A stretch of DNA of 64,000 bases from Chitinophagaceae bacterium (GCA_019638595.1 JAHBTJ010000008.1:215730-279729), one strand, 5' to 3'; positions 34,700 to 43,327 are shown, counted from the stretch's first letter. The notes: generated from the letters alone by a model not told the origin. A program made the numbers and translations.

Positions 34700-35623
34700 T
34701 TATATGCCCAGCTTATCCAGCACTACTTTAGCCATTTTTAAAAAAGCTTCATGGCTGTAGCCCGCTATATGCGGAGTAATAATAACATTGGGTTGGGCAC
34801 ATAACCAGTTCAGTTGTTCCTTCTCTGCCTCTGAATACGTATCAAGCTTTTCATTTTCCAGGACATCCAATCCGGCTCCGGCTATTTTATTCGCTTTCAG
34901 CGCGTTAATTACCGCCTGTGTATCGTGTACTTTTCCACGCGATGCGTTCAGGAACCAGGGCTGCTTTTGCAGGGCGTTAAAAAAAGCATCATCAGCCATG
35001 TGAAAAGTTTCATCAGTAAGCGGCAGATGCAGGCTTATTACATCCGCATACCTGGCAATTTGTTCCGGGGCGGCTTCGTGTATACGTCCACGTGCAAAAC
35101 CAAACCTGTACTTATCATAGGCCAGTATTTCCACATCGAACGAAGACAATACTTTCGCGAAAGCTCCACCGGCATTACCAAAACCAATAATGCCTACCGT
35201 TTTGCCGGTTAGCTCCGTTCCCCTGTTCGCATCTCTTATCCATTTACCCTCCGCCACTTCCTGCCGGCTGGTATGTATTTTATTCATCAGGCTCAGCAAT
35301 ACGCCAAGTGTATGCTCCCCCACCGCATTGCGGTTTCCTTCGGGGCTGCTTTCACACTGTATTCCCTTAGTTTGCGCATAGGGCACATCAATCAGCTCCA
35401 TTCCGCTTCCCAGCCGTCCAATCCATTTTAACCGTGGGGCCTTATCTATCAGGTTCTTGTCCACTTTAATGCGTGTGGTAATGATCAATCCATCGGCGTC
35501 TTTTATCGCTTCCTCCAGTTCCCGGTAAGTAATTTGGGGCAGGTAGGATACTGTATATTCTTTTTGCTGTAAACGGTCGAGGAGATACGGGTGTACTTTA
35601 GCGGTAACAATTACCTTTCTCAT
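34700..35623 (-). CDS. D-2-hydroxyacid dehydrogenase (phosphoglycerate-dehydrogenase-like)
   Basis: A 307-residue NAD-dependent enzyme of the D-isomer-specific 2-hydroxyacid dehydrogenase family. The NAD-binding loop is [20 protein letters not shown] (residue about 145). The catalytic set is visible: Arg in [11 protein letters not shown], Glu in LDVLENEKL and His in [12 protein letters not shown]. It lacks the regulatory ACT domain of full-length SerA, so it may act on phosphoglycerate, glyoxylate/hydroxypyruvate or lactate. The neighbours (rsmA upstream, greA downstream) do not indicate a pathway. Confidence 0.88.
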   Translation of the reverse strand: MRKVIVTAKVHPYLLDRLQQKEYTVSYLPQITYRELEEAIKDADGLIITTRIKVDKNLIDKAPRLKWIGRLGSGMELIDVPYAQTKGIQCESSPEGNRNAVGEHTLGVLLSLMNKIHTSRQEVAEGKWIRDANRGTELTGKTVGIIGFGNAGGAFAKVLSSFDVEILAYDKYRFGFARGRIHEAAPEQIARYADVISLHLPLTDETFHMADDAFFNALQKQPWFLNASRGKVHDTQAVINALKANKIAGAGLDVLENEKLDTYSEAEKEQLNWLCAQPNVIITPHIAGYSHEAFLKMAKVVLDKLGI

Positions 35624-35681
35624 AATAAAATTATTGTTTCCTTTTACTTACAAATTATTAATGTCCAGTCTTTTTATTTGT

Positions 35682-36434
35682 CTAACCGAGCAACCTGTTC
35701 AACTCTGCAAAATCAGCTACGCTCAACTGTTCCGCACGCTTATCGAACACCGGCATTGCCAGTTTTTCCGCGCTAAACAGCTGTCTTACCGCATTACGCA
35801 GGGTTTTCCGCCGCTGGTTGAAAGCTGTTTTCACTAACACAAAAAATTGCTTCTCATTATGTATATGTACAGGCTGCCTGCATGGTAAAAGCCTTATAAC
35901 CGCGCTTTTTACTTTTGGCGGAGGTGTAAAACATTGCTCATGCACTTCAAACAAATATTCCACATCAAAAAACGCCTGTACCAGCACGCTTAATATGCCA
36001 TAGGTTTTACTGCCTGGCCGGGCGGCAATCCGCAGCGCTACTTCCTTCTGAAACATGCCTGTCATGCCTTCCACATCCTCTTTCCATTGCAGTATTTTAA
36101 AAAGGATCTGAGAAGAAATATTGTAGGGAAAATTGCCTACTATCGTAAAAGGCACATCAAACGGCTTGCTTATTTCCAGTATACTATCATGTATGATCCT
36201 GCCTTTAATAGCAGGGTAAGTATGCTCCAGGTAAGCTACCTTTTCATCATCCAGCTCAACAGCCTTAAAGCTGATACCGGGTATTTGCAAAAGATGCTTT
36301 GTAAGCGCGCCGCCACCGGGGCCTACCTCCAGCAAACAATTAAAAGGATGTTCCTGCAACGATGATATGATCCTGCGTACCACGTTCTCATCCCGCAGGA
36401 AATGCTGACCCAACGATTTCTTTAAAGTATACAT
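35682..36434 (-). CDS. rsmA: 16S rRNA (adenine(1518)-N6/adenine(1519)-N6)-dimethyltransferase
   Basis: A 250-residue methyltransferase (KsgA) that dimethylates two adenines in helix 45 of 16S rRNA late in 30S assembly. Visible motifs are KKSLGQHFLRDENVVRRI, the SAM-binding LLEVGPGGGALTKHLL, and the catalytic NFPYNISSQILFKIL. The C-terminal helical domain ends ADFAELNRLLG. It lies head-to-head with pdxA, 63 bases between start codons, so they share one promoter region. In gammaproteobacteria these two genes sit in one operon in the same direction. Confidence 0.97.
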   Translation of the reverse strand: MYTLKKSLGQHFLRDENVVRRIISSLQEHPFNCLLEVGPGGGALTKHLLQIPGISFKAVELDDEKVAYLEHTYPAIKGRIIHDSILEISKPFDVPFTIVGNFPYNISSQILFKILQWKEDVEGMTGMFQKEVALRIAARPGSKTYGILSVLVQAFFDVEYLFEVHEQCFTPPPKVKSAVIRLLPCRQPVHIHNEKQFFVLVKTAFNQRRKTLRNAVRQLFSAEKLAMPVFDKRAEQLSVADFAELNRLLG

Positions 36435-36497
36435 TGAAGCCCTAAAAGTACGAAAAGCAGTTACAAACCTGTAAATTCGCGAATTAACGGAAAGATT

Positions 36498-37595
36498 ATG
36501 TCAAATCAGCATCATAAACCTGTAATTGGTATTTCCTGCGGTGATATTAACGGCATTGGCACTGAGCTTATCATTAAAACCTTTGCCGACAACAGGATAC
36601 TGGATATGTGCACACCGGTAATTTTCGCTTCGAACAAACTGATCAACTTTTATAAGAAAACGGTTACCGATGTAAATCTTAATTTTCAAAACCTGAAAGA
36701 TATAAACCGCCCTTATCCCAAGCAAGTCAATATTTTTAACTGTTGGGAAGAAGAAGTGAATATTACCCCGGGGCAGTTTACCGATACAGGCGGAAAATAT
36801 GCTGTAAAATCATTACAGGCTGCCGTGGAAGCTTTAAAAGCCGGGCAGGTGCAGGGTTTGATAACAGGCCCCATTCATAAGAAAAACGTACAATCGCAGG
36901 AATTTAATTTTAGCGGGCATACGCCTTTTTTAAAGCAGTTTTTTGGAGTGAACGAAGTGCTGATGCTGATGTGCGCCGAAAACATGAGGGTAGGATTGCT
37001 TACAGAGCATGTGCCGGTAAAAGACATTGCACCTTTTGTAACCCGGCAGAACATCCTGAGAAAGCTGCTGATATTAAAAGACAGCCTGCAAAAAGATTTT
37101 GGAATAGACAAACCCAGGATAGCCGTACTGGGTCTGAACCCGCATGCCGGCGATGAAGGGCTGATAGGAAAAGAAGAGGAGGAGCAGATAAAGCCTGCCA
37201 TAAAAGAAGCCAAACAAAACAACATACTTGCCTTTGGTCCCTACAGCGCCGACGCCTTTTTTGCGAGGGGCAGTCATGAAAAATTTGATGCCGTGCTGGC
37301 TATGTACCACGACCAGGGATTGATCCCTTTTAAATCGTTAGCCAAAGGCGAAGGAATTAATTTTACTGCCGGTTTACCGGTGGTGCGCACCTCACCCGAT
37401 CACGGAACGGCATTTGATATTGCCGGTAAAAACAAAGCGGATGAAGCCTCCTTCCGCCAATCTGTATTTTCCACCATTGGTATCCTGTCTCAAAGAATTG
37501 AATATGCCGAGAACCGCGCCAACCCCATGAAACGTATGTCCGGGGCAGTACTGACCAATGCAGAAGATGAAAAAATTGAAGAGACCGGCGCATAA
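36498..37595 (+). CDS. pdxA: 4-hydroxythreonine-4-phosphate dehydrogenase
   Basis: A 365-residue NAD-dependent enzyme of the DXP-dependent pyridoxal 5'-phosphate pathway. It oxidises 4-phosphohydroxy-L-threonine, and the product decarboxylates to the precursor used by PdxJ. Signature segments are IGISCGDINGIGTELI, QGLITGPIHKKNVQ, SGHTPFLKQFF (metal His), GLNPHAGDEGLIG, AMYHDQGLIPFK (metal His) and VRTSPDHGTAFDIAGK (third metal His). The length is slightly above the E. coli enzyme. The gene ends 20 bases from the convergent isomerase-like gene. Confidence 0.96.
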   Translation: MSNQHHKPVIGISCGDINGIGTELIIKTFADNRILDMCTPVIFASNKLINFYKKTVTDVNLNFQNLKDINRPYPKQVNIFNCWEEEVNITPGQFTDTGGKYAVKSLQAAVEALKAGQVQGLITGPIHKKNVQSQEFNFSGHTPFLKQFFGVNEVLMLMCAENMRVGLLTEHVPVKDIAPFVTRQNILRKLLILKDSLQKDFGIDKPRIAVLGLNPHAGDEGLIGKEEEEQIKPAIKEAKQNNILAFGPYSADAFFARGSHEKFDAVLAMYHDQGLIPFKSLAKGEGINFTAGLPVVRTSPDHGTAFDIAGKNKADEASFRQSVFSTIGILSQRIEYAENRANPMKRMSGAVLTNAEDEKIEETGA

Positions 37596-37615
37596 AAAGC
37601 CTGAACTATGATTTC

Positions 37616-38542
37616 TTACAAAAAGCTATCGCTTTCGCGGTAAGCTTTTATCAGCGCCAATTCGCCTTCCTTACCCGGCTTTGCATTTCCATGCTCCATC
37701 CCCATCACGCCTTTGTATCCTTTTTCGTAAATATATTTGAACACATTTTTGTAATTGATCTCGCCGGTAGTAGGTTCTTTTCTGCCAGGGTTATCACCAA
37801 TCTGGAAATAAGCGATCTCACTCCAGGTAAGCTCAATATTCCTGATCAAATGCCCTTCATTTTTCTGCATATGGTAGATATCATACAGTATTTTACACGA
37901 CGGGCTGTTTACCGCCCTGCATATTTCGTATGTCTGGTCGGACGTGCGGAGGAAAAGATTGGGCGTATCGCTCAGCGGCTCCAGCACCATGGTAATACCG
38001 TGGGGTTCCAGTATCTCCGCACCCCTGCGAAGCGCGTCTATAACATGCCCGGTTTGCACCCCAACAGGGAGATTCCTTTCAAAATCTCCAGGTACAACGG
38101 TTGCCCATTTAGCATTCACTCTTTTGGCTATTTCAACCGACTGGCGGCAGCCGTTTAAAAATATATCTACATACTCTTTTTTACCGGCTGCCAGGGAGTT
38201 TTCGGAATTACCGCCTTTCGGCACCACAAAAACACCCATGGTCATTCCCAGCTTTGCCAGTGTTTCCCCAATCTTTTTCTGCTGCTCTACCGGCCTGCCA
38301 GACATACCATTGTCTTCGATGGCACGAAATCCCTGGTCGTACATATATTTGATCTGGTCAATAAAGTCGTTGCCGCCAAGATTCCTGAACATACCATCGT
38401 GGGGCGCGTAATTCAGGTTGAATGTTTTTTCTGCCGAATCCAAAGCCGGCGTTTCATTGCGTTCTCCTGCTACAGTACCCGATCCCACTAACGCCGACGC
38501 TCCTGCAAGCAAACCTGTTTGTAAAAAATTTCTACGTTGCAT
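37616..38542 (-). CDS. Exported sugar phosphate isomerase/epimerase-like TIM-barrel protein
   Basis: A 308-residue xylose-isomerase-like TIM barrel related to hydroxypyruvate isomerase (Hyi). The start MQRRNFLQTGLLAGASALVGSG at 38542 is a Tat-type leader (RRNFL), indicating export of a folded protein. The barrel shows FKAIEDNGM-like, GITMVLEPLSD (metal Glu), ILYDIYHMQKNEG (metal Asp/His), YFQIGDNPGRKEPTTGEINY and GVMGMEHG (metal Glu). The four metal ligands appear complete. Such exported isomerases are common in Bacteroidota beside Gfo/Idh oxidoreductases; one lies 1.1 kb away. Confidence 0.85.
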   Translation of the reverse strand: MQRRNFLQTGLLAGASALVGSGTVAGERNETPALDSAEKTFNLNYAPHDGMFRNLGGNDFIDQIKYMYDQGFRAIEDNGMSGRPVEQQKKIGETLAKLGMTMGVFVVPKGGNSENSLAAGKKEYVDIFLNGCRQSVEIAKRVNAKWATVVPGDFERNLPVGVQTGHVIDALRRGAEILEPHGITMVLEPLSDTPNLFLRTSDQTYEICRAVNSPSCKILYDIYHMQKNEGHLIRNIELTWSEIAYFQIGDNPGRKEPTTGEINYKNVFKYIYEKGYKGVMGMEHGNAKPGKEGELALIKAYRESDSFL

Positions 38543-38691
38543 AATTGAATTGAGTTTGAGAAAATAAAAATAGAACAAACCACAGCAAGATATTAAAACA
38601 ATTTTTTAAATCCATCCTTCAGAAGAATTTACAGGCGGTTTTCAATACTTTTCTTATCTTTCCCCTCCATAAATTTAAAAGTTTACAAAAG

Positions 38692-39657
38692 GTGAGAAAG
38701 CCCGGATTGACAGTTGCATTGGTTATTGTTACACTTATCGCCAACGCTCAAAATAACGACTCCCCGCAGGACTTTAAGGCATACGATCAAGAGGTACCCG
38801 GCAGCCAGTTTAAGATCGCAATGGTTCCTATACCGGCAGGCTCGTTTACAATGGGTGGCAACGCATCCGATAAAGCCAGGAAACCGGATGAAGGCCCCGC
38901 TAAAAAAGTGAATATAGAAGCTTTTTGGATGGGCGCCTACGAAATAACACACGATATTTTCGATATCTTCTTCCGCGACGAAGCCACTTCGGTGGGATCT
39001 GCCGTAGACGCGGTAACGAGGCCAACCCCGCAGTATATTGATTTGAGCTGGGGAATGGGTAAAACAGGCGGCTTTCCTGTAAACAGTATGAGCCAGGACG
39101 CGGCGATGATGTTTTGCAAATGGCTGTATCAAAAAACAGGGATTTTTTACCGGCTGCCCAGTGAAGCGGAATGGGAATATGCCTGCCGTGCGGGAAGCAC
39201 CACTATCTATCCCTTTGGGGATGATGTAAAAGAGCTGGGGAAATATGCCTGGTATAAAAGCAACAGTAAAAACAAATATCAAAAAGTAGGGCAAAAATTA
39301 CCGAACGCCTGGGGTTTGTATGATATACTGGGAAATGTAGCTGAATGGACGCTTGACCAATATGATGAACAATACTTTGACAAGATAGGCGAGAACGCTT
39401 CAGAGCCTGTATTATCCCCCACCAAACGTTATCCAAGGAGTATCCGGGGCGGCAGTTACCTGGATGGAGCAGAATTGCTGAGAAGCTCCGGCAGGCAACA
39501 TTCTGAACCATCGTGGAATAAAAGAGATCCGCAGATACCCAGAAGCCGCTGGTGGCTTACCGATGCCATGTTTGTGGGATTCAGGATCATACGCCCGGTT
39601 AAACAACCCGGCGCCGAAGAAGCGGAAACATTTTACAATACATATCTAAAAAATTGA
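38692..39657 (+). CDS. Secreted SUMF1/formylglycine-generating-enzyme-like protein
   Basis: A 321-residue protein with signal peptide MRKPGLTVALVIVTLIANAQN. The GTG at 38692 is the only reasonable start, because an in-frame stop lies 21 bases before it. The SUMF1 domain has MVPIPAGSFTMGGNASD, FWMGAYEITHDIF, RLPSEAEWEYACRAGS, NAWGLYDILGNVAEWTLDQY, RSIRGGSYLDGAELLRSS and VGFRII. In true formylglycine-generating enzymes the segment after GGS(F/Y) holds two copper-binding cysteines; none is present here, and no sulfatase is nearby. It is therefore more likely a binding or scaffold protein of this fold. The downstream oxidoreductase gene starts after 27 bases, suggesting co-transcription. Confidence 0.82.
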   Translation: MRKPGLTVALVIVTLIANAQNNDSPQDFKAYDQEVPGSQFKIAMVPIPAGSFTMGGNASDKARKPDEGPAKKVNIEAFWMGAYEITHDIFDIFFRDEATSVGSAVDAVTRPTPQYIDLSWGMGKTGGFPVNSMSQDAAMMFCKWLYQKTGIFYRLPSEAEWEYACRAGSTTIYPFGDDVKELGKYAWYKSNSKNKYQKVGQKLPNAWGLYDILGNVAEWTLDQYDEQYFDKIGENASEPVLSPTKRYPRSIRGGSYLDGAELLRSSGRQHSEPSWNKRDPQIPRSRWWLTDAMFVGFRIIRPVKQPGAEEAETFYNTYLKN

Positions 39658-39684
39658 TTGCTCATTTCATAAAATCAAAATAGC

Positions 39685-41004
39685 ATGAATAATAATAATG
39701 ACTCAGGGAACAATACTTCCCGCCGTGAATTTGTAAAGAACTCATCGCTGCTGGCCGGCGGACTGATCGCATCCCCGTTTTTAGGCAGGGCCAACTTTTT
39801 TTCCGGAGCCGATGATACTATTAAAATTGCCCTGGTAGGTTGCGGTGGCCGGGGCACCGGGGCCGCTACCCAGGCATTGTTAACCAAACAAAATGTAAAG
39901 CTGGTAGCTATGGCCGATGCCTTCCAGGACAGGCTTGACAGCGCTTATAAATCAATAGGCGAGGAAATTGATGCGAAAAGGATAGATGTTCCGGCTGAAA
40001 GAAAATTTGTAGGCTTTGACGCGTACAAAAAAGCCATCCCGCTGGCGGATGTGGTAATACTGGCAACACCTCCCGGTTTCCGCCCTATTCATTTTGAAGA
40101 AGCTGTTAAGCTGGGCAAGCATATCTTCATGGAAAAACCGGTAGCTACCGACCCTGCGGGCGTTCAAAAAGTACTGGCAGCCGCAGCAATAGCCAAACAA
40201 AAAAAGCTAAATGTTGTGGTGGGCTTACAACGCCACTATCAAAACTCGTATCGCGAGCTATTTAAACGTAAAGACCTTATAGGAGATATTACCGCAGCCC
40301 AGGCCTGGTGGGACGGCGACGGTGTTTGGGTTCATCCAAGAAAAGAAGGGCAAACTGAAATGGAATACCAGATGCGTAACTGGTATTATTTCAACTGGCT
40401 TTGCGGCGATCATATTACCGAGCAACATATCCATAATATTGATGTGATCAACTGGTTTAAAAGCGCATATCCCGTTAAAGCCCAGGGCATGGGAGGAAGA
40501 GAAGTGCGTACCGGTAAAGAATACGGTGAAATTTTCGATCATCACTATGTTGAATTTCACTATGCCGATGGCTCTATCCTCAACAGCCAGTGCCGCCATC
40601 AGCCTAAAACCATGAGTAAGGTAGATGAGCTGCTGATCGGTACAAAAGGAAAAATATTTGCGGGCGAAGCAAATATTAAAGACCACAAAGGCAAAGTGAT
40701 CTACCAGTTTGATAAGAAAACAGAGAACAATCCCTATCAAACAGAACACGATGAACTGTTTGAAGCGGTGGCAAAAGGACAATACAAGTTCGCAGATGCT
40801 GAAAACGGGGCCAGGAGCAGCATGACCTCCATCATGGGGCGCATGGCTACCTACAGCGGACAGGTAATTGAGTGGGACAAAGCCCTGAATTCAGGAATTG
40901 ACCTTCAACCCAAAACATACGACTGGGCGGCATCTCCATCGGTGCTTCCCAATGCAGATGGCTTTTACCCCGTTGCCATACCTGGCACTACCCGGTACGT
41001 TTAA
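39685..41004 (+). CDS. Gfo/Idh/MocA family oxidoreductase with Tat leader
   Basis: A 439-residue exported NAD(P)-dependent oxidoreductase. The leader NTSRREFVKNSSLLAGGLIASPFLG carries the twin arginines. The Rossmann motif is IKIALVGCGGRGTGAA, the catalytic Lys motif is MEKPVATDP, and NWLCGDHITEQHIHNIDVINWF supplies the active-site Asp/His. Related proteins are annotated as inositol 2-dehydrogenase-like or GH109-like. It is paired with the SUMF1-like gene 27 bases upstream and followed by a strong terminator. Confidence 0.87.
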   Translation: MNNNNDSGNNTSRREFVKNSSLLAGGLIASPFLGRANFFSGADDTIKIALVGCGGRGTGAATQALLTKQNVKLVAMADAFQDRLDSAYKSIGEEIDAKRIDVPAERKFVGFDAYKKAIPLADVVILATPPGFRPIHFEEAVKLGKHIFMEKPVATDPAGVQKVLAAAAIAKQKKLNVVVGLQRHYQNSYRELFKRKDLIGDITAAQAWWDGDGVWVHPRKEGQTEMEYQMRNWYYFNWLCGDHITEQHIHNIDVINWFKSAYPVKAQGMGGREVRTGKEYGEIFDHHYVEFHYADGSILNSQCRHQPKTMSKVDELLIGTKGKIFAGEANIKDHKGKVIYQFDKKTENNPYQTEHDELFEAVAKGQYKFADAENGARSSMTSIMGRMATYSGQVIEWDKALNSGIDLQPKTYDWAASPSVLPNADGFYPVAIPGTTRYV

Positions 41005-41030
41005 CAATGCATCGTCATTACTATTTTATA

Positions 41031-41057
41031 AAAAAGGCGTCTTACCGGCGCCTTTTT
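41031..41057 (+). terminator. Rho-independent terminator
   Basis: AAAAAGGCG (41031-41039) pairs with CGCCTTTTT (41049-41057) across a 9-nt loop. It follows the Gfo/Idh gene by 27 bases. Confidence 0.85.
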
Positions 41058-41433
41058 CATTATATAACAGTACCGGCTATGCGTAAATTATTGAATTAAA
41101 AAGAAGTAGAAAGGGCTTCATGCGCAACGCATATTAATTGATATTAATCAACAAAAAACACACAATAAATCCTGATTTTTAAAACATCACTCTCTACATT
41201 TGTCAAACAAATCCACTGCGGCGGCAACGCTGCCGCTACTCCAAATAACTCCTCTGTACAAAGCCGCTCATCCTCATTCCTGAACAACCTAATGTAAGAA
41301 CCAAGGGCCTTGCCTGTTATTCTTTACTGTTTCCATCCATCCAAAAAACCAATGAAGCTACCGGCCAACACTTTTCAATATCAGAGAAAAATCTTTCGGT
41401 TTAACAGCATCGGGAACCTCTAAATTGAAAAAA
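41058..41433 (+). other. Long leader region of the small secreted protein gene
   Basis: 376 bases without a gene. It holds an exact TAnnTTTG box (41195-41202) and then a 5' leader of more than 200 bases. The leader contains a G/C-rich inverted repeat near 41219-41237 (GCGGC... TGCCGC). No known riboswitch class is recognised. Confidence 0.4.
41195..41202 (+). promoter_or_regulatory. Candidate -7 promoter box (TACATTTG)
   Basis: An exact match to the Bacteroidota TAnnTTTG element, 230 bases before the start codon at 41434. It implies a long untranslated leader. Confidence 0.5.
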
Positions 41434-41865
41434 ATGAAAAAGTTGATCGTGATCATTTACATAGCAGCCGCTACAATTCTTTTTGGATACGCCCAGGCAG
41501 ATGGTTCGCCTGCAACCGATAATCAGCCCGTTGCCACAGCAACCATAACCGATCCGCAGGCGCCTGTTCAAATTGAGGAGTTGCACGCAAGATTCGTAAA
41601 GAATTTCGTAGAAATAAACTGGAGCATTGCAACAGAAGCCGGTAATAAGCAATTTGAAATTCAGAGAAAAGCCGATGGCGAAGATTTTAAAACAATAGGA
41701 ATTGTGTTTACGCTTGACGACAGCCATGCTTCCAAAAGCTATAGATTCAAAGACGATTTAAAAGGTGTAAAGAAAAGGAAAGTATCGTACAGGATCAAGC
41801 AAGTTGACATTAATGAACAATGCAGCTTCAGCAATATAGTGCTGGCAGAAGCGAAACATTCTTAA
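41434..41865 (+). CDS. Small secreted protein with fibronectin-III-like domain
   Basis: A 143-residue secreted protein. A signal peptide MKKLIVIIYIAAATILFGYAQ is followed by a short linker and a single beta-sandwich. The pattern VEINWSIATEAGNKQFEIQRKADGEDF ... SYRFKDDL ... VSYRIKQVDINEQCSFSNIVLAE matches the linker domain found just before T9SS sorting domains in large Bacteroidota surface proteins. Here it stands alone without a sorting domain. No enzyme motif is present. It is followed by a strong terminator, and a related protein is encoded 240 bases downstream. The ATG at 41434 is preferred to a TTG nine bases earlier. Confidence 0.72.
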   Translation: MKKLIVIIYIAAATILFGYAQADGSPATDNQPVATATITDPQAPVQIEELHARFVKNFVEINWSIATEAGNKQFEIQRKADGEDFKTIGIVFTLDDSHASKSYRFKDDLKGVKKRKVSYRIKQVDINEQCSFSNIVLAEAKHS

Positions 41866-41913
41866 AAATTTTTATCAAGAGTTTATATAGAGGTTGTGAA
41901 TTCCTAATCGGAA

Positions 41914-41939
41914 AAAGGCCCCTTGTCCAGGGGGCCTTT
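41914..41939 (+). terminator. Rho-independent terminator
   Basis: AAAGGCCCC (41914-41922) pairs with GGGGCCTTT (41931-41939), a perfect 9-bp stem, 48 bases after the stop of the small secreted protein gene. The T run is short. Confidence 0.78.
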
Positions 41940-42107
41940 CATTAAAAAATCACTTCCTCCGTTTTCCATCCAATGAAATATTACTATTTTTAAGTTACAA
42001 CCTCCCTTAATGTATTTCATTATTTGATCTCCTTTGAGTAAACCGGTAATTTAATTCGTAAGCATCATTGTCCGTACCCTTATTATTATTCAACTAAACA
42101 CGAGGCA

Positions 42108-42791
42108 ATGAAACACATTATCGGTACCTTTAAAACGATGGCACTCGGCGGTGCTTTCGCAATGCTCCCCTTTTGCATAATGGCAAATGAAGAAGGCATT
42201 GACAAAAAGAAAAAAAATCAGCCGGAAGCAGTTGAAAACGCTCCCGAGGTAGAGGTTGTATCTTTTACCGGCAGGCTGCAGAACAACAAAGTGGATCTGC
42301 AGTGCAAAGTAAAAAGCAATTGCTGCTATAGCATTACGGTGGAACGCAGCAGGAACGGAAAACGTTTTTCCGGGATTGGAAATTTTTCCGACAATAAACA
42401 GCTTGCGGAGTATACATTTTTGGACGACAGCCCTTTAAAAAATACGAACTACTATCGTTTAAGAGTAACCGATAACAAAGGGAATGTATCGTACTCCAGG
42501 CTAATGGTTGTGCAGCTATACAATACAGAGGCTTTATCTATGGTAAGCGTTACGCCCAATACCGCTTTGCAGGACATACACATTAATGTGCAATTGAAAA
42601 ACAGGGCATTTGTGGTAATGAAAATTACTGATGAGAAAGGACGGGAAGTAATACAAAAAAGACTGGCAGGAAAGGAAGGATTGAATACATACGAACTGGA
42701 AGGCACACATACAATGATTCCCGGTAATTACTCGCTGGAAGTGCGTGTTAACAATACGGATCAGTTGTTACTGCCTTTGATCAAAGAGTGA
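42108..42791 (+). CDS. Secreted protein with fibronectin-like and T9SS-sorting-like domains
   Basis: A 227-residue secreted protein. The signal peptide is residues 1-26 (...AMLPFCIMA), followed by a Lys-rich linker. A beta-sandwich at about 50-140 (VDLQCKVKSNCCYSITVERSRNGKRF ... YTFLDDSPLKNTNYYRLRVTDNKGNVSYSRL) parallels the preceding gene product. The last 85 residues (VSVTPNTALQDIHINVQL ... VVMKITDEKGREVIQKRLAGKEGLNTYELEG ... PGNYSLEVRV) look like a type A T9SS sorting domain, though the canonical PNP motif is altered to PNT. It is therefore mostly linker plus sorting signal, without a cargo domain, which is odd. It may be a surface or adhesion component. Confidence 0.7.
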   Translation: MKHIIGTFKTMALGGAFAMLPFCIMANEEGIDKKKKNQPEAVENAPEVEVVSFTGRLQNNKVDLQCKVKSNCCYSITVERSRNGKRFSGIGNFSDNKQLAEYTFLDDSPLKNTNYYRLRVTDNKGNVSYSRLMVVQLYNTEALSMVSVTPNTALQDIHINVQLKNRAFVVMKITDEKGREVIQKRLAGKEGLNTYELEGTHTMIPGNYSLEVRVNNTDQLLLPLIKE

Positions 42792-42837
42792 TGAAAGATT
42801 GTAAAAGGCAAACCCCGTTTTCTCAGGTATCCTACAG

Positions 42838-42870
42838 GCGCAGAATTTTTCTGCGCTATTTTTTTATTTT
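42838..42870 (+). terminator. Rho-independent terminator
   Basis: GCGCAGAA (42838-42845) pairs with TTCTGCGC (42849-42856) across a 3-nt loop, then a T-rich run to 42870. Its end overlaps the stop codon of the convergent winged-helix gene. Confidence 0.85.
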
Positions 42871-43155
42871 CCCTTTCCCCACATAATCCTGTAAATTTTT
42901 TACATACTCTTCAAAAGCATTGACGCCTTTTGGAGTGAGCTTACATAGTGTTTGAGGATAATTGTCTTTAAATTTCTTCTCTACATCAATATAGCCGGCT
43001 TCCTTTAATTTTTGTATCTGCACACTAAGGTTGCCGGCTGTAGCATTGGTTTTTTCGCGTAAAAAAGTAAATTCAGCTTCTTTCACGCCTATCAGCAACG
43101 ATACCACAGCCAGCCTGAGTTGTGAGTGCAATATGGGGTCAAGGTCTTTAAACAT
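42856..43155 (-). CDS. Winged-helix transcriptional regulator (MarR/ArsR-like, single domain)
   Basis: A 99-residue cytosolic DNA-binding protein. One winged-helix domain fills the protein: HSQLRLAVVSLLIGVKEAEFTFLREKTNATAGNLSVQIQKLKEAGYIDVEKKF. This matches the short winged-helix regulators often annotated as transcriptional regulators beside membrane protein genes in Bacteroidota. The start is the ATG at 43155. Upstream on the same strand lie a TPR-protein gene and a TonB receptor gene, separated from it by a 7-nt repeat array. It may control these genes, but the array makes a shared operon uncertain. Confidence 0.85.
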   Translation of the reverse strand: MFKDLDPILHSQLRLAVVSLLIGVKEAEFTFLREKTNATAGNLSVQIQKLKEAGYIDVEKKFKDNYPQTLCKLTPKGVNAFEEYVKNLQDYVGKGKIKK

Positions 43156-43201
43156 TTATTTCGTTTCGTTGATCGCTAAAAGATGGCAGATGCGGATGTT
43201 T

Positions 43202-43327
43202 GGAGTTTATAGTTAAGAAACCACAAATAGCTTTCAGCCGTCAGCAATGAGCCATCAGCTTTCAGCTATTAGCCGTTAGGTAGCAGCTACCCAATCTCAA
43301 ATTCCCAACATCTCCAAACCATAAACC
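43202..43327. repeat. 7-nt periodic intergenic array D (longest in register)
   Basis: Eighteen consecutive heptamers without a phase slip, from 43202 up to the stop codon of the TPR gene at 43328. Units drift from ATAGTTA type through GCNNTCA type (GCTTTCA twice, GCCGTCA) to AANNTCN and ATAAACC types. The 25 bp at 43206-43230 are identical to 2771-2795. Confidence 0.78.

Noticed and set aside
38692-39657. Active formylglycine-generating enzyme
   Set aside because: The fold is right but the two active-site cysteines are missing and no sulfatase is encoded nearby.
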